A stretch of DNA of 64,000 bases from Roseovarius sp. MMSF_3281 (GTDB lineage Bacteria > Pseudomonadota > Alphaproteobacteria > Rhodobacterales > Rhodobacteraceae), in contig NZ_JASHIM010000009.1 in NCBI RefSeq assembly GCF_030733685.1, forward strand, positions 62,001 to 126,000, written 5' to 3'. The notes beneath the pieces were generated by a model. That model ran no database searches, was not told the origin of the DNA, and was given only the letters and a program-made list of their open reading frames with translations. The translations under genes were made by a program, and so were the position numbers. Shown here in pieces: positions 35,809 through 45,041 of this stretch. The first letter of the stretch is position 1; every line of letters begins with the position of its first letter.

Positions 35809-37245
35809 TTACTCCGCGGCGATGGGTTCATAGATGCTGGGGGGCAGGTCGTAGCCCCACAGGCGGAAACGTTCGGAAAAGTTCGACCGCACACCGGTGC
35901 CGGTGAAATGGCCGATGATCTTGTTGTCGGGCGTCAGGCCGACCCGCTGGAAGCGGAAAATTTCCTGCATCGAGATCACATCGCCCTCCATGCCGGTCAC
36001 CTCGGTGATCGAGGTCATGCGGCGCGAGCCATCCTGAAGGCGCGACGCCTGCACGATCAGGTTCACGGCCGAGGCAATCTGGCTGCGGACGGCCTTGATC
36101 GGCATCTCGATGCCCGACATGGCGATCATGTTTTCCAGACGCGCGACCCCGTCGCGCGGGTTGTTGGCGTGGATCGTGGTCATTGATCCGTCGTGGCCGG
36201 TGTTCATGGCTTGCAACATGTCGATGACTTCCTCGCCACGTGTCTCACCCACGATGATCCGGTCAGGGCGCATCCGAAGGGCGTTTTTCAGGCAGTCACG
36301 CGGGCTGACCTCGCCCTTGCCTTCTACGTTGGGCGGGCGGCTTTCCATACGACCGACGTGAATCTGTTGCAGTTGAAGTTCGGCGGTATCCTCGATGGTG
36401 AGGATGCGTTCGGCATTGTCGATGAATGACGACAGCGCGTTGAGCGTTGTCGTTTTACCCGACCCTGTCCCGCCCGAAACGATTATATTAAGACGACAGG
36501 CGACAGCGGCCTGAAGATAGGCGGCCATTTCCTCGGAGAAGGCACCGAAATTCACCAGATCGTCGATGCCCAGCTTGTCCTTTTTGAATTTCCGGATCGA
36601 CACGAGGCTGCCGTCAACCGCGATGGGGGGCACCATGGCGTTGAAGCGAGACCCATCGGCGAGACGCGCGTCCACGTAGGGGTTGGATTCATCAACCCGG
36701 CGGCCCACGGCGGAAACGATCTTGTCGATGATCCGCAGAAGGTGCTTTTCATCCTTGAAGGTTACATCGCTCAATTCGAGCCTGCCGTCGCGCTCAACGA
36801 AAATCTGTTGTGGGCCGTTGACGAGAATATCGTTGACCGTGTCGTCCTGCAGAAGCGTTTCGAGCGGCCCGAGGCCGCGCACTTCGTCATAGAGTTCCTG
36901 CGTCAGGGTGGTGCGATCTTCTCGGTTGAGAACGATACCGCGTTCTTCCAGCACCTCGCCCGCGATGGAACTGATTTCGGCGCGCAGGTCGGCCTCGGTC
37001 GCGCTTTCGAGTGCGGCGAGATTGAGGTTGTCCAAAAGCGCGCGGTGCAGTTCCAGCTTGATTTCGCCAAGCCGTTCCTTGCGCTTACGCTCTTTATCTT
37101 CGACCACGGGGCGGGCCGCCGCCTTCTGGGACGGACGACGCAGCGATTGCGCCTGTTCCACCGGCTTTGTCTTGGGCATTTCAACCGGCGCGGGGGCCGG
37201 TGCCGATTTGGGTGCTGGGGCGGCTTTCTTATATTTCGAGAACAT
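35809..37245 (-). CDS. cpaF: Flp pilus assembly ATPase CpaF/TadA
   Basis: 478 aa secretion ATPase. A Pro/Ala-rich N-terminal tail (residues 1-45) precedes a helical domain. The core has Walker [17 protein letters not shown], the Asp box [10 protein letters not shown], Walker B region [16 protein letters not shown] and the His box [17 protein letters not shown]. It powers pilus extension and retraction. It overlaps no neighbour and sits between cpaE and tadB. Confidence 0.97.
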   Translation of the reverse strand: MFSKYKKAAPAPKSAPAPAPVEMPKTKPVEQAQSLRRPSQKAAARPVVEDKERKRKERLGEIKLELHRALLDNLNLAALESATEADLRAEISSIAGEVLEERGIVLNREDRTTLTQELYDEVRGLGPLETLLQDDTVNDILVNGPQQIFVERDGRLELSDVTFKDEKHLLRIIDKIVSAVGRRVDESNPYVDARLADGSRFNAMVPPIAVDGSLVSIRKFKKDKLGIDDLVNFGAFSEEMAAYLQAAVACRLNIIVSGGTGSGKTTTLNALSSFIDNAERILTIEDTAELQLQQIHVGRMESRPPNVEGKGEVSPRDCLKNALRMRPDRIIVGETRGEEVIDMLQAMNTGHDGSMTTIHANNPRDGVARLENMIAMSGIEMPIKAVRSQIASAVNLIVQASRLQDGSRRMTSITEVTGMEGDVISMQEIFRFQRVGLTPDNKIIGHFTGTGVRSNFSERFRLWGYDLPPSIYEPIAAE

Positions 37246-37263
37246 CGCGGTGCATCCCTTCTG

Positions 37264-38487
37264 TTAGGCGGCTTCGGCGTCGTTCTTGCCAAGCGCATGC
37301 AATGAGCTGGCAAGTTTGGCGATTTCCTTGCGAAGCGGGTTTTTCGCGGCGCAATTGCCCAGCGGCGTGCCTTGGTCGGCGCCTTGCGAAACCGGGCGCC
37401 CCCCATCGGGGAGCTGGACCTCGATTCCGATTTCAAGGCTTTCGCTCAGGCGTTTGACCCGGCTTTTGCCGTTCAGGTCGGTGAATTTCGGGGCGCGATT
37501 GAGGCAATAGCGCAGTTTCTCGATCGGAAGGTCCTCGGATTTCAGGGCACGTTTGAGCCGCAGGGCGTTTTGCGCCGAGCGCATGTCGAGTTCGAGGGTG
37601 CAGAAATAGATCTGGGCCGAGGTGAGAATAGTTTCGGTCCATTGCACCAGCGTCGGGGGCATATCGACGATCACATAGTCGAAATGCCGACGCGCGATAT
37701 CAAGAACGCGCGTGACATCCTCGGGTGTGATCAGGTCAAGCGGCAACATATCGGACGGCGCTGTCAGGACCCAAAGCTTGTCATCAAAGGTCGTGAGCGC
37801 CTGTTTGAAAATGTCCTCGTCCATTGAATCGGTGTCGGACCACAACTCGTAAACCACGTCGCGGCGCGGCAGGTCGAGGTATGTCGCGACCGAGCCGGTT
37901 TGCAGGCCAAGATCAATCAGGCACACCCGCGGGGAGTTTTCTTTTTCAACGGTGGCCAGTTCCCAGGCAAGGTTGACGGCAAGGGTCGTGGCACCGGTGC
38001 CGCCCGCGATCGGCTGTACGCCCAGAAGCACGCCATCGCCCACGCGTTGAGAGGTGTTGAACGGCGAATGCGCCGGTTGCGGCGCGGCCTCTTCCACTTT
38101 CCTCAAGCGCTCGATCGCCGCCTCCAGTTCACCTTCGGGCAGGGGGTATGGCACGAACTCATGCGCGCCCTGGCGCAAAAGTTGGTGCAGGGCGGAGGGG
38201 CTGACATCCTCGGCGATGAGAATCACCTTGATGCCGCGCGCATTCGCGAGGCCGATGACCTCGCCCAGCATGACCAGTTCGTTCTCGTCGGTTTCATCAA
38301 TCGCGATTGCCACGAACTCCAGAGACTCGGCCTCGGGCTGATTGAAAAAGGCCAAAGCCTCGGTGAAACCGAGGTCACCCCAGTATTCGCCGAGCGCGGT
38401 TTCCATGTCTTCGATCAGAAGGTCGAAGTTCTGGACGTCGCGACTGATCGTGCATGCGACGATCGGGCTGAGTTCTGTTTGTGCCAT
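37264..38487 (-). CDS. cpaE: Pilus assembly localisation protein CpaE/TadZ
   Basis: 407 aa from the ATG at 38487; the extension to 38565 has no family similarity. The N-terminal atypical receiver (residues 10-125, IKVILIAEDVSPSALHQLL) is followed by a ParA/MinD-like ATPase. Its deviant P-loop reads IAGGTGATTLAVNLAW, and later VCLIDLGLQTGSVATYLD and YVIVDMPPTLVQWTE. It localises the Tad machine to the pole. It begins a gene block after a strong hairpin terminator. Confidence 0.93.
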   Translation of the reverse strand: MAQTELSPIVACTISRDVQNFDLLIEDMETALGEYWGDLGFTEALAFFNQPEAESLEFVAIAIDETDENELVMLGEVIGLANARGIKVILIAEDVSPSALHQLLRQGAHEFVPYPLPEGELEAAIERLRKVEEAAPQPAHSPFNTSQRVGDGVLLGVQPIAGGTGATTLAVNLAWELATVEKENSPRVCLIDLGLQTGSVATYLDLPRRDVVYELWSDTDSMDEDIFKQALTTFDDKLWVLTAPSDMLPLDLITPEDVTRVLDIARRHFDYVIVDMPPTLVQWTETILTSAQIYFCTLELDMRSAQNALRLKRALKSEDLPIEKLRYCLNRAPKFTDLNGKSRVKRLSESLEIGIEVQLPDGGRPVSQGADQGTPLGNCAAKNPLRKEIAKLASSLHALGKNDAEAA

Positions 38488-38672
38488 CGAACCACTCGTG
38501 TTTGTTACCGAATCTCCTCGTTGGACAGCCCTTCTGCGAGAGGATTTTTCGAATCCAGTCAGCATGGGGCCGGTATTTCCCTTGGCGGAAGACTCTCTTG
38601 CCTGCAGAGAACTTCGCCGAAAATCTTGGCAACATTTGGGCTAAAAAAACGTATTTGTGCGATGATCCGATA

Positions 38673-38706
38673 CAAAAAATAACCCGCCGTTGAGGCGGGT
38701 TTTTTA
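38673..38706. terminator. Strong bidirectional terminator upstream of cpaE
   Basis: Stem AACCCGCC/GGCGGGTT (38681-38688/38694-38701, loop GTTGA) with a T run on both strands. On the minus strand it lies 52 bp after the OmpA-like gene stop and before the cpaE block, separating two transcription units. Confidence 0.9.
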
Positions 38707-38752
38707 GTTGGCCCGGCCATGGCCGGACAGGGAGAAAACGAAAGGCCCTTGG

Positions 38753-39421
38753 TCAGCCGCCCGATGCAACGCCAAGCCCCTGTTGGCTTTCGACGTTGGT
38801 CAGACCGGATGGCGGGACCGCGCTATTGATGTATTCGCGATAAACGACCTCGGCGTATTTGCCCTGCATCACGATGGGGTGTGATCTGACGAAACCCGAT
38901 ACTTCGGTCACGGTGCGCCGGTTGCGGCGCTCGCGGCCCTGGGTGACGATCAGGGGCTGGCTTTCGCCGAAGGATACAACCGCTTCAAGGCGGGCGCGGC
39001 TTATGCCTTGGCTAACGAGATAATTTACCACGGTGTTGGCACGGCGCATGCCAAGCGACTTGTTATAGGCGCTTGAGCCAACCTTGTCGGTATGGCCGTA
39101 AACGCGGAAACGCACTTCGGGGAACTGTTTGATCCAATGTGCTTGTTCACGCAGGGTATCCCGCGCGCCCGCGTCGAGTTGAGACGAATTGAAGGCGAAG
39201 TTCACCGTGCTGAGCACTTCGTTCGCAAAACGGTTCGACAGGTCGAAGACATGGCTTTTCTCGCCGGTCATCACGAGGTGGTTATTCATGTTGGCATTGC
39301 CGAAGTTGCCACTATCGACCAGGGCGCCGGCCTCATGGGTATAGGAGCGGTAAACCTCTCCGGGTTGGGAGGAACAGGAGGTCAGGGCGACAAGCCCCGC
39401 AGTTGCGATAAGGTGTTTCAT
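38753..39421 (-). CDS. OmpA-like lipoprotein of the tad locus
   Basis: 222 aa from the ATG at 39421 with AGGGG just upstream; the open frame to 39709 lacks similarity. The lipobox LVALTSC gives the lipidated Cys at residue 16. The C-terminal OmpA domain has FRVYGHTDKVGSSAYNKSLGMRR and VVSFGESQP, like Pal, so it binds peptidoglycan. It follows cpaC and may link the secretin to the cell wall. Confidence 0.9.
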   Translation of the reverse strand: MKHLIATAGLVALTSCSSQPGEVYRSYTHEAGALVDSGNFGNANMNNHLVMTGEKSHVFDLSNRFANEVLSTVNFAFNSSQLDAGARDTLREQAHWIKQFPEVRFRVYGHTDKVGSSAYNKSLGMRRANTVVNYLVSQGISRARLEAVVSFGESQPLIVTQGRERRNRRTVTEVSGFVRSHPIVMQGKYAEVVYREYINSAVPPSGLTNVESQQGLGVASGG

Positions 39422-39438
39422 GTGCCCCTGCCTTTCCA

Positions 39439-40857
39439 TCAATCCATCACGTACCCATAAGAGCCGCTGAAGTCTTGTTTTGCGACTTCTCCGGCCTTGC
39501 TTTGCGGGTTGACGGGTTTTGCCACGCGCCCGTTGAGGAAAAGATCCTTTTCGGAGGGCAGCTTGACCCGATCGGTCGGAAGGGCCAGCGCCTCGCCACG
39601 GGTAGGCGTGACAAGATGGGCCGAAATGATGATCACCAGTTCGGTTTGCGAACGGGCATAATCGGCACTGCGGAACAGGGCCCCGAGGATCGGCACATCG
39701 CCAAGCCAAGGAACCTGACCATTGTTGTCGCGGAAATCGTCTTGCAGAAGGCCGGCAATCGCAAAGCTTTGCCCATCGCGCAGCGACACCGTCGTCGAGG
39801 TGTCACGACGGCGGAAGGCATCGACGGTAAAGCCGTTTGTCGTGATGCCATTTGTCGGGTCGATCGACGAAACCGCCGCCGCGAGTTCAAGGTTGATGAC
39901 GTCGTCGTCGATGACACGCGGCACGAAGTTGAGTTCCACACCGAAGGGTTTGAATTCAATCGTGGTGGAATCATTGTCCTGGGCGACCGGAATCGGGTAT
40001 TCGCCGCCAGCCAAGAAGGTTGCCTCCTGCCCGGAAAGGGCCGTGAGGTTCGGTTCGGCCAACGTGCGAACAACGCCTTTGGTTTCAAGGGCTTCCAGAA
40101 GAATACCCACCTCGACCGATCCGACATCGAAACCGAAGGCGAAGGCTGCGTTATTGGTGGTCGTTGCCGGGACAGCGCCACTCAAGGTGTTGAGGATCGA
40201 GCCCTGTGTCGCCGTGCTGTTGGTGCCGCCGATTGCGCCCAGACCCGAGCCGCTGCGCCCGTCAATGGCCAGCGAGGTGGACAGGGCCTTGGAGACACTG
40301 CGCTGCATCTCGGCAAAGCGCACTTTGAGCATGACCTGCTGCTTGCCGGATACGACCATGAGGTTCGAAACCCGTTCCGGGGCGTAGCGTTGCGCCAATT
40401 CCAAGGCACGATCCATGCGGGCGTTGCTGGAGACACTGCCAGAGAGAACGATACCGTCGTTGGCCGAGCGAACTTCGATTTTCTCGCCCGGCAGGATTTG
40501 GCGCAGGCGTTCCTTGAATTCCGAGATGTCCGCAGCAACCCGAACCTCGACATTGGTGATCAACCGGCCATTGGCATCTAACAGGGTCAATGTCGTGCGG
40601 CCCGGCGTTTTGCCAAGGACGTATATCGTGCGATCCGACAGCGTTGAAAAATCCGCGATCGACGGGTTCGCGATGCTGAGTTCGGCGAACGGCACATCGC
40701 TTTCGACAACGACAGCGCGGTTCATTGGAACGCTGAGATCACGGTTGGCACCTTTACGTACCACGGTGATGTTCTCTGCGATGGCCGTGGTCGCAATGGG
40801 TCCACATGCCACAGCCAGCCCAAGCAGGGCCGCCTTCACAAAAGGTAACTTTTTCAT
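39439..40857 (-). CDS. cpaC: Flp pilus outer-membrane secretin CpaC/RcpA
   Basis: 472 aa from the ATG at 40857, with a signal peptide (AALLGLAVACGPIATTAIA). The N-terminal domain (residues 25-120, RAVVVESDVPFAELSIANPSIAD) and a BON-like region precede the secretin core (VGILLEALETKGVVRTLAEPN, VELNFVPRVIDDDVINLEL, FAIAGLLQDDFRDN). It is the pilus exit pore in the outer membrane. Confidence 0.96.
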   Translation of the reverse strand: MKKLPFVKAALLGLAVACGPIATTAIAENITVVRKGANRDLSVPMNRAVVVESDVPFAELSIANPSIADFSTLSDRTIYVLGKTPGRTTLTLLDANGRLITNVEVRVAADISEFKERLRQILPGEKIEVRSANDGIVLSGSVSSNARMDRALELAQRYAPERVSNLMVVSGKQQVMLKVRFAEMQRSVSKALSTSLAIDGRSGSGLGAIGGTNSTATQGSILNTLSGAVPATTTNNAAFAFGFDVGSVEVGILLEALETKGVVRTLAEPNLTALSGQEATFLAGGEYPIPVAQDNDSTTIEFKPFGVELNFVPRVIDDDVINLELAAAVSSIDPTNGITTNGFTVDAFRRRDTSTTVSLRDGQSFAIAGLLQDDFRDNNGQVPWLGDVPILGALFRSADYARSQTELVIIISAHLVTPTRGEALALPTDRVKLPSEKDLFLNGRVAKPVNPQSKAGEVAKQDFSGSYGYVMD

Positions 40858-41006
40858 GTGACCTGCCTTTCCGATCACGCCTCAAATTATCGGGTCTTTG
40901 CGCCCGGATTTTGGGACAGTTTGCGGCAATTCGAAATTTTTTTCAAGAATCAATGGGTTTTGGGGTGGAAATGTTGTGAATTTGAAAAATCTGTTGCCAA
41001 CAAACG

Positions 41007-41037
41007 ACGGGGCGCTGGTGATCAGCGCCCCGTTTTT
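41007..41037. terminator. Hairpin between cpaB and cpaC
   Basis: Perfect 11-bp stem ACGGGGCGCTG/CAGCGCCCCGT (loop GTGAT). On the plus strand it is followed by TTTT. On the minus strand, after the cpaB stop, the tail is only CGTTTGTT. It may attenuate transcription into cpaC. Confidence 0.65.
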
Positions 41038-41058
41038 CGGCGTTTGCTTGTGGATCGA

Positions 41059-41931
41059 TCAGTTCGTGCAGGGGATTTCGCTGATGATGACTTCGGCACC
41101 GCGCCGTGTACGGATGGTACAGACTTCTTCGCGCGCCTTTGGCTCGGCCTGCGGCGTTGCCTCGGCAATTCCAAGAAGCTGGCGCTGGTCGATTTCAATC
41201 GCTTCGGCCACGGTATCGTCTTCGATCCCGACAAGGGACAAGGACAGGCGCCCCGTCGATTGGGCCTGTGCCAATGCCGCGACTTGCTGTGGCTGCAGGG
41301 CGACGGTTACGGTGCGGGCGATCATGGCTTCGGTCAGGTCGACATCGGCCAGTTGGTCAACCGCGATCAGGCGCACGCCGGTTTGGATAAGCTTCGTCAC
41401 CTCGCCGGTCGAGTTGTTTTCCGTGCGCACGCCACCGCGACCGATATCCCCGGTCCAATAGATATCGACCTTGTCACCGGGGCGCAAAAAGCCGGAGACC
41501 CCGCTTGAGACATCGACCTTGATGGCGAAAGCGCGTTCGCCGCGTTCAAGGCGCGATGTGATCCCGGCCTCTTCGCCTGCATTGGTGACTTTGCTGGCGA
41601 GAATGGGTTCATTGGTTGCCATTGCCCGCAGAACCGAACGAGGTTCGTCATCGCCTTCGGGGAAAAGGGCGCCTTCGCTTGTGAAGACACCTTTGGGAAG
41701 CGCCTGCCTGGGGAACTTGGTCAGGCGAACGTGTTTTTTCATGAGGCGCTGGCCGTATTTCAGATTACCGGTTGCAACGAAAACTTCGACCGTGTCGATT
41801 TCCGGCGCCCGCTGTGCGCGTTCCTGTGCAAGTTGGGCCTGATAGCCTTGAATATAGTTCTTGGCCATATAGACCGCGAAACCCGCAAGGCCGATCCCGA
41901 CAATTAGCACCAGTCCAAAAACCAATCTCAT
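41059..41931 (-). CDS. cpaB: Flp pilus assembly protein CpaB/RcpC
   Basis: 290 aa from the ATG at 41931 with GGAAAGG upstream. An N-terminal membrane helix (LVFGLVLIVGIGLAGFAVYMA) is followed by an SAF-like domain (VEVFVATGNLKYGQRLMKKHVR) and the RcpC region (RAFAIKVDVSSGVSGFLRPGDKVDIYW). It is a periplasmic partner of the secretin. It is the second gene after flp. Confidence 0.94.
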   Translation of the reverse strand: MRLVFGLVLIVGIGLAGFAVYMAKNYIQGYQAQLAQERAQRAPEIDTVEVFVATGNLKYGQRLMKKHVRLTKFPRQALPKGVFTSEGALFPEGDDEPRSVLRAMATNEPILASKVTNAGEEAGITSRLERGERAFAIKVDVSSGVSGFLRPGDKVDIYWTGDIGRGGVRTENNSTGEVTKLIQTGVRLIAVDQLADVDLTEAMIARTVTVALQPQQVAALAQAQSTGRLSLSLVGIEDDTVAEAIEIDQRQLLGIAEATPQAEPKAREEVCTIRTRRGAEVIISEIPCTN

Positions 41932-42103
41932 GGCCTTTCCTTTCAAGGTTGCTGCGTTTCAAGGGCCACGACGCCCATGTTGATGCGTGAAAAACTAGAT
42001 GGATAATGTGGCGAAATGAGGGATGCCGAATGTCTGTTTCAGGACATCTTCAGCATCCGTGCGTTGCATTGCTATGCTGCAAGCGGCCGGGCGTGGACAC
42101 AAA

Positions 42104-42135
42104 AGGCCGCAAATCAACGATTTGCGGCCTAGAGC
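42104..42135 (-). terminator. Terminator between flp and cpaB
   Basis: Perfect 12-bp stem AGGCCGCAAATC/GATTTGCGGCCT (loop AAC, 42104-42130). Read on the minus strand after the flp stop, the 3' arm runs directly into TTTTG. It should let abundant pilin mRNA be made apart from the assembly genes. Confidence 0.85.
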
Positions 42136-42160
42136 TATGTCACCTTAGGTGAAGGTCGGC

Positions 42161-42373
42161 TTATTCACCGTCATCGGCAAAGCCGATGTCGGGCGAGTCA
42201 ACGGTGGTGCCGTCGAGGCCGGTCTGGATGTTCGTCGCCAGGTCGGTGATACCGTCATTGACGAGCGAGATGCCGGCAACGCCCAGGCCAACAACAGCTG
42301 CGGTCAGAACGACCCAGTCAACAGTTACGGCGCCGTCTTCGTCTTTGCGGAAGTTCTTGAAGAATTTGATCAT
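42161..42373 (-). CDS. flp: Flp family type IVb pilin
   Basis: 70 aa from the ATG at 42373, with GGAGG 8 bases upstream. A basic leader MIKFFKNFRKDEDG precedes the predicted cleavage site G|AVTVDW, then the hydrophobic pilin helix VVLTAAVVGLGVAGISLV. The residue at +5 is Asp rather than the usual Glu. The C-terminal tail is short and acidic. It is the major pilin and heads the tad locus. Confidence 0.95.
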   Translation of the reverse strand: MIKFFKNFRKDEDGAVTVDWVVLTAAVVGLGVAGISLVNDGITDLATNIQTGLDGTTVDSPDIGFADDGE

Positions 42374-42732
42374 GGTTGGTCCCTCCAAAGGATCGGTTAC
42401 TTTAGGTTTCTCACCGTTCCGTCAGATTGCTGGGCCGCCTCTCTCTTGGCCCTCTGCCGTCTCGGTATGAGCAGATATAGCCAGCGAAATCAGGCAGGAT
42501 TTTGTCTTGAATGGAACGATTTTCGTGAACCTATCTTTTTTTGGAGTGTCTTCATTTAAGTCATTGAAAAATAATGATTTAAAAAATTTTCTTGTATCGA
42601 GATTCTTTTTGGGGTTGTGGGTTTGCCTTGGGGAGGCATGAGGCCGTGTTTCCGTTTTTCCAACAAAGCTGGCTTTGAAAAGCGACTTTTGCCATACTGA
42701 TCGCTAAAGAACCGAGGCAGAGCAGGCCCAAG
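42374..42732. promoter_or_regulatory. Divergent promoter region between flp and the transglycosylase gene
   Basis: A 359-bp gene-free stretch, AT-rich around 42500-42600, that must contain the flp promoter (minus strand) and that of the transglycosylase (plus strand). No confident promoter hexamers or operator could be assigned, and no small gene is convincing. Confidence 0.4.
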
Positions 42733-43545
42733 ATGCGATTTTTACCGATATTGTCTATCGGAGCACTTTTGTGCACTCCGATTCCCGTATTTGCAGGCGA
42801 TCCGCCGCCGTTTCCGGAGTTTACCTTCAAAATGGGCAAGCCGCCGCAAAAGGGGGCGTCAAAACGGATCAATGTTCAAATCGAACCCGACGCCGCGCCG
42901 GCACCGAAATCAGCGGAGCAAGACAAGACACCGGATGCCACGACAAGCTTGGCCCATTATGCGTGGTTCTGGACGAAAGTATCGCCCGAGAGATCGGTAA
43001 ATGGCTCGGAGCGCCTGATATTGGCGATGCAAAGCCTTGGCGATGGACCGGGCGGTCAAGCGGTCCAATCCCCCAGATTGCAGACGGTGCAACAGATTGC
43101 GCAGGCCCATGGGCCGGATATCCTGCGCTCGACCCTTGGCACGCGCGTGTCCCCGGCCCTGGCGCTTGCGGTGATTTCCGTCGAGTCTTCGGGTAAGACG
43201 TCGGCAGTCAGTCACAAGGGCGCACAGGGCCTCATGCAGTTGATGCCGGACACGGCAAAGCGTTTCGGTGTCAACGATAGCCTGAGCCCCGCTGAGAACA
43301 TCAAGGGCGGTGTGGCCTATCTGGACTGGTTGATGAAAGAGTTCGGCAATGATCCGGTTTTGGCCCTTGCCGGGTATAACGCGGGCGAAAACGCCGTGAA
43401 GTCGCACGAGGGCGTGCCGCCCTTTGCCGAAACCCGGGATTACATTCCCAAGGTTCTGGCCGCCTACGAGGTGGCGCGCGCGCTGTGCAAAACGCCGCCT
43501 GTCTTGATTACGGATGCCTGCGCTTTGACCATCGCCAGCAACTGA
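42733..43545 (+). CDS. Soluble lytic transglycosylase
   Basis: 270 aa with a signal peptide ending near residue 22 (IPVFAG). A Pro-rich segment (about 60 residues) precedes the SLT domain. Catalytic and family motifs: ALAVISVESSGKTSAVS (Glu), GAQGLMQLMPDTAKRFGV, ALAGYNAGENAV and the Tyr of TRDYIPKVLAAY. It cleaves peptidoglycan in the periplasm. It is divergent from flp, so it may open the wall for the pilus, though this is inference. Confidence 0.93.
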   Translation: MRFLPILSIGALLCTPIPVFAGDPPPFPEFTFKMGKPPQKGASKRINVQIEPDAAPAPKSAEQDKTPDATTSLAHYAWFWTKVSPERSVNGSERLILAMQSLGDGPGGQAVQSPRLQTVQQIAQAHGPDILRSTLGTRVSPALALAVISVESSGKTSAVSHKGAQGLMQLMPDTAKRFGVNDSLSPAENIKGGVAYLDWLMKEFGNDPVLALAGYNAGENAVKSHEGVPPFAETRDYIPKVLAAYEVARALCKTPPVLITDACALTIASN

Positions 43546-43547
43546 AA

Positions 43548-43572
43548 CGGGCGGCCCAAAAGGTGCCGCCCG
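43548..43572. terminator. Convergent hairpin between transglycosylase and CoA-transferase
   Basis: An 8-bp stem CGGGCGGC/GCCGCCCG lies just after the transglycosylase stop and 26 bp from the scoB stop. It has no T run, so it is a possible bidirectional terminator. Confidence 0.55.
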
Positions 43573-43597
43573 CGATACAGTATATATAGGCCCTGTT

Positions 43598-44224
43598 TCA
43601 GACCACGGTCGCCTCGGTCGCGGCGCGCAGGTCGTCCTCGGACACGCCGGGGGCGCATTCGACGATTTTCAAACCGCCTTCGACCACATCGAGAACACCA
43701 AGGTTGGTGATGATGCGATTCACAACGCCGGTGCCAGTCAGGGGCAGGGTGCATGCCTTGAGCAGTTTGCTGTCGCCGTGCTTGTTGGTGTGGTCCATGA
43801 CCACCACAACCCGGCGCACACCGGCCACAAGGTCCATCGCGCCGCCCATGCCCTTGACCAGCTTGCCAGGAATCATCCAGTTGGCCAGGTCGCCGTTTTC
43901 GGCGACTTCCATCGCGCCAAGGATGGCCATGGCGATCTTGCCGCCACGGATCATGCCAAAGCTGGTGGCGCTGTCGAAATACGAGGTATGAGGCAGTTCG
44001 GTGATGGTTTGCTTGCCCGCGTTGATGAGGTCGGGGTCGACCGCATCGTCGGTCGGGAAGGGGCCCATACCCAGCATGCCGTTCTCCGATTGAAGTGTCA
44101 CATGCACGCCTTCGGGGATGAAATTGGGCACCAGCGTCGGGATACCGATCCCGAGGTTCACATAGGTGCCGTCCTCAAGTTCCTGTGCCGCGCGGGCGGC
44201 CATTTCATTGCGATCCCATGCCAT
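43598..44224 (-). CDS. scoB: 3-oxoacid CoA-transferase subunit B
   Basis: 208 aa. The catalytic Glu lies in [12 protein letters not shown], and [13 protein letters not shown] and [17 protein letters not shown] are family motifs. With subunit A it moves CoA between succinate (or acetate) and acetoacetate. Its start is 3 bp after the subunit A stop. Confidence 0.95.
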   Translation of the reverse strand: MAWDRNEMAARAAQELEDGTYVNLGIGIPTLVPNFIPEGVHVTLQSENGMLGMGPFPTDDAVDPDLINAGKQTITELPHTSYFDSATSFGMIRGGKIAMAILGAMEVAENGDLANWMIPGKLVKGMGGAMDLVAGVRRVVVVMDHTNKHGDSKLLKACTLPLTGTGVVNRIITNLGVLDVVEGGLKIVECAPGVSEDDLRAATEATVV

Positions 44225-44227
44225 GGT

Positions 44228-44923
44228 TCAGCCCTCCCGTACCGTGCGTTTCTCGATGCGCTTCTCATGCTCGCCCTGGATCAGGCGGTGCACGTAGATG
44301 CCCGGCAGGTGGATGTGATCGGGGTCCAGCTCACCGGGTTCGACGATTTCCTCGACTTCCATCACGCAGGTCTTGCCGCACATCGCGGCGGGCGGATTGA
44401 AATTGCGCGCGGTCTTGCGGAAGATGGCGTTGCCGGTTGTATCGGCCTTCCATGCCTTGACGATGCTGAGGTCGGCAAAGATGCCGCGTTCAAGGATATA
44501 GGTTTCGCCGTCGAAATCCTTGTGTTCCTTGCCCTCGGCGATCTGGGTGCCGACGCCGGTTTTGGTGTAGAAACCGGGGATACCGGCGCCACCGGCGCGC
44601 ATGCGTTCGGCCAGCGTGCCTTGGGGGTTGAACTCAAGCTCAAGTTCGCCCGAGAGGTATTGTTGCATGAAGGTGTCGTTCTCGCCCACGTAGGAACTGA
44701 GCATTTTCTTGACCTGACGGGTTTGCAGAAGAATGCCGATGCCGAAATCGTCAACGCCCGCGTTGTTCGACGCGAAGGTCAGGTTTTGCACGCCCGCGTC
44801 CTTGATCGCCTGCAACAGAAGTTCGGGAATGCCGCACAGGCCAAAGCCGCCCGCGGCGATCAGCATATCGTCGCGCAGCAGCCCGTCCAATGCCTCGGCA
44901 GCAGAGCCGTAGACCTTTTTCAT
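44228..44923 (-). CDS. scoA: 3-oxoacid CoA-transferase subunit A
   Basis: 231 aa. IAAGGFGLCGIPELLLQAI is the glycine-rich CoA site, followed by LTFASNNAGVDDFGIGILL and GGAGIPGFYTKTGVGT. It forms a heterotetramer with subunit B for ketone-body or branched-acid use. The gene is first in a two-gene operon. Confidence 0.95.
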   Translation of the reverse strand: MKKVYGSAAEALDGLLRDDMLIAAGGFGLCGIPELLLQAIKDAGVQNLTFASNNAGVDDFGIGILLQTRQVKKMLSSYVGENDTFMQQYLSGELELEFNPQGTLAERMRAGGAGIPGFYTKTGVGTQIAEGKEHKDFDGETYILERGIFADLSIVKAWKADTTGNAIFRKTARNFNPPAAMCGKTCVMEVEEIVEPGELDPDHIHLPGIYVHRLIQGEHEKRIEKRTVREG

Positions 44924-44986
44924 GGGGATACCTCCTTGGGAATACCGGTTCGAAACAAGGTATGCGGGGCAAGGCAGGCAAGAGTC

Positions 44987-45015
44987 AACGCGCCCACCGC
45001 AAAGATGGGCGCGTT
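44987..45015 (-). terminator. Hairpin downstream of topA
   Basis: A perfect 10-bp stem AACGCGCCCA/TGGGCGCGTT lies 26 bp beyond the topA stop. The tail lacks a clear T run, so termination is probable but not certain. Confidence 0.6.
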
Positions 45016-45041
45016 ATAGGGTTACTACGTATGGTACGGCG

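Noticed and set aside
44948..44960. GGTTCGAAAC, resembling a tRNA T-loop
   Set aside because: No acceptor, D or anticodon stem can be folded around it.
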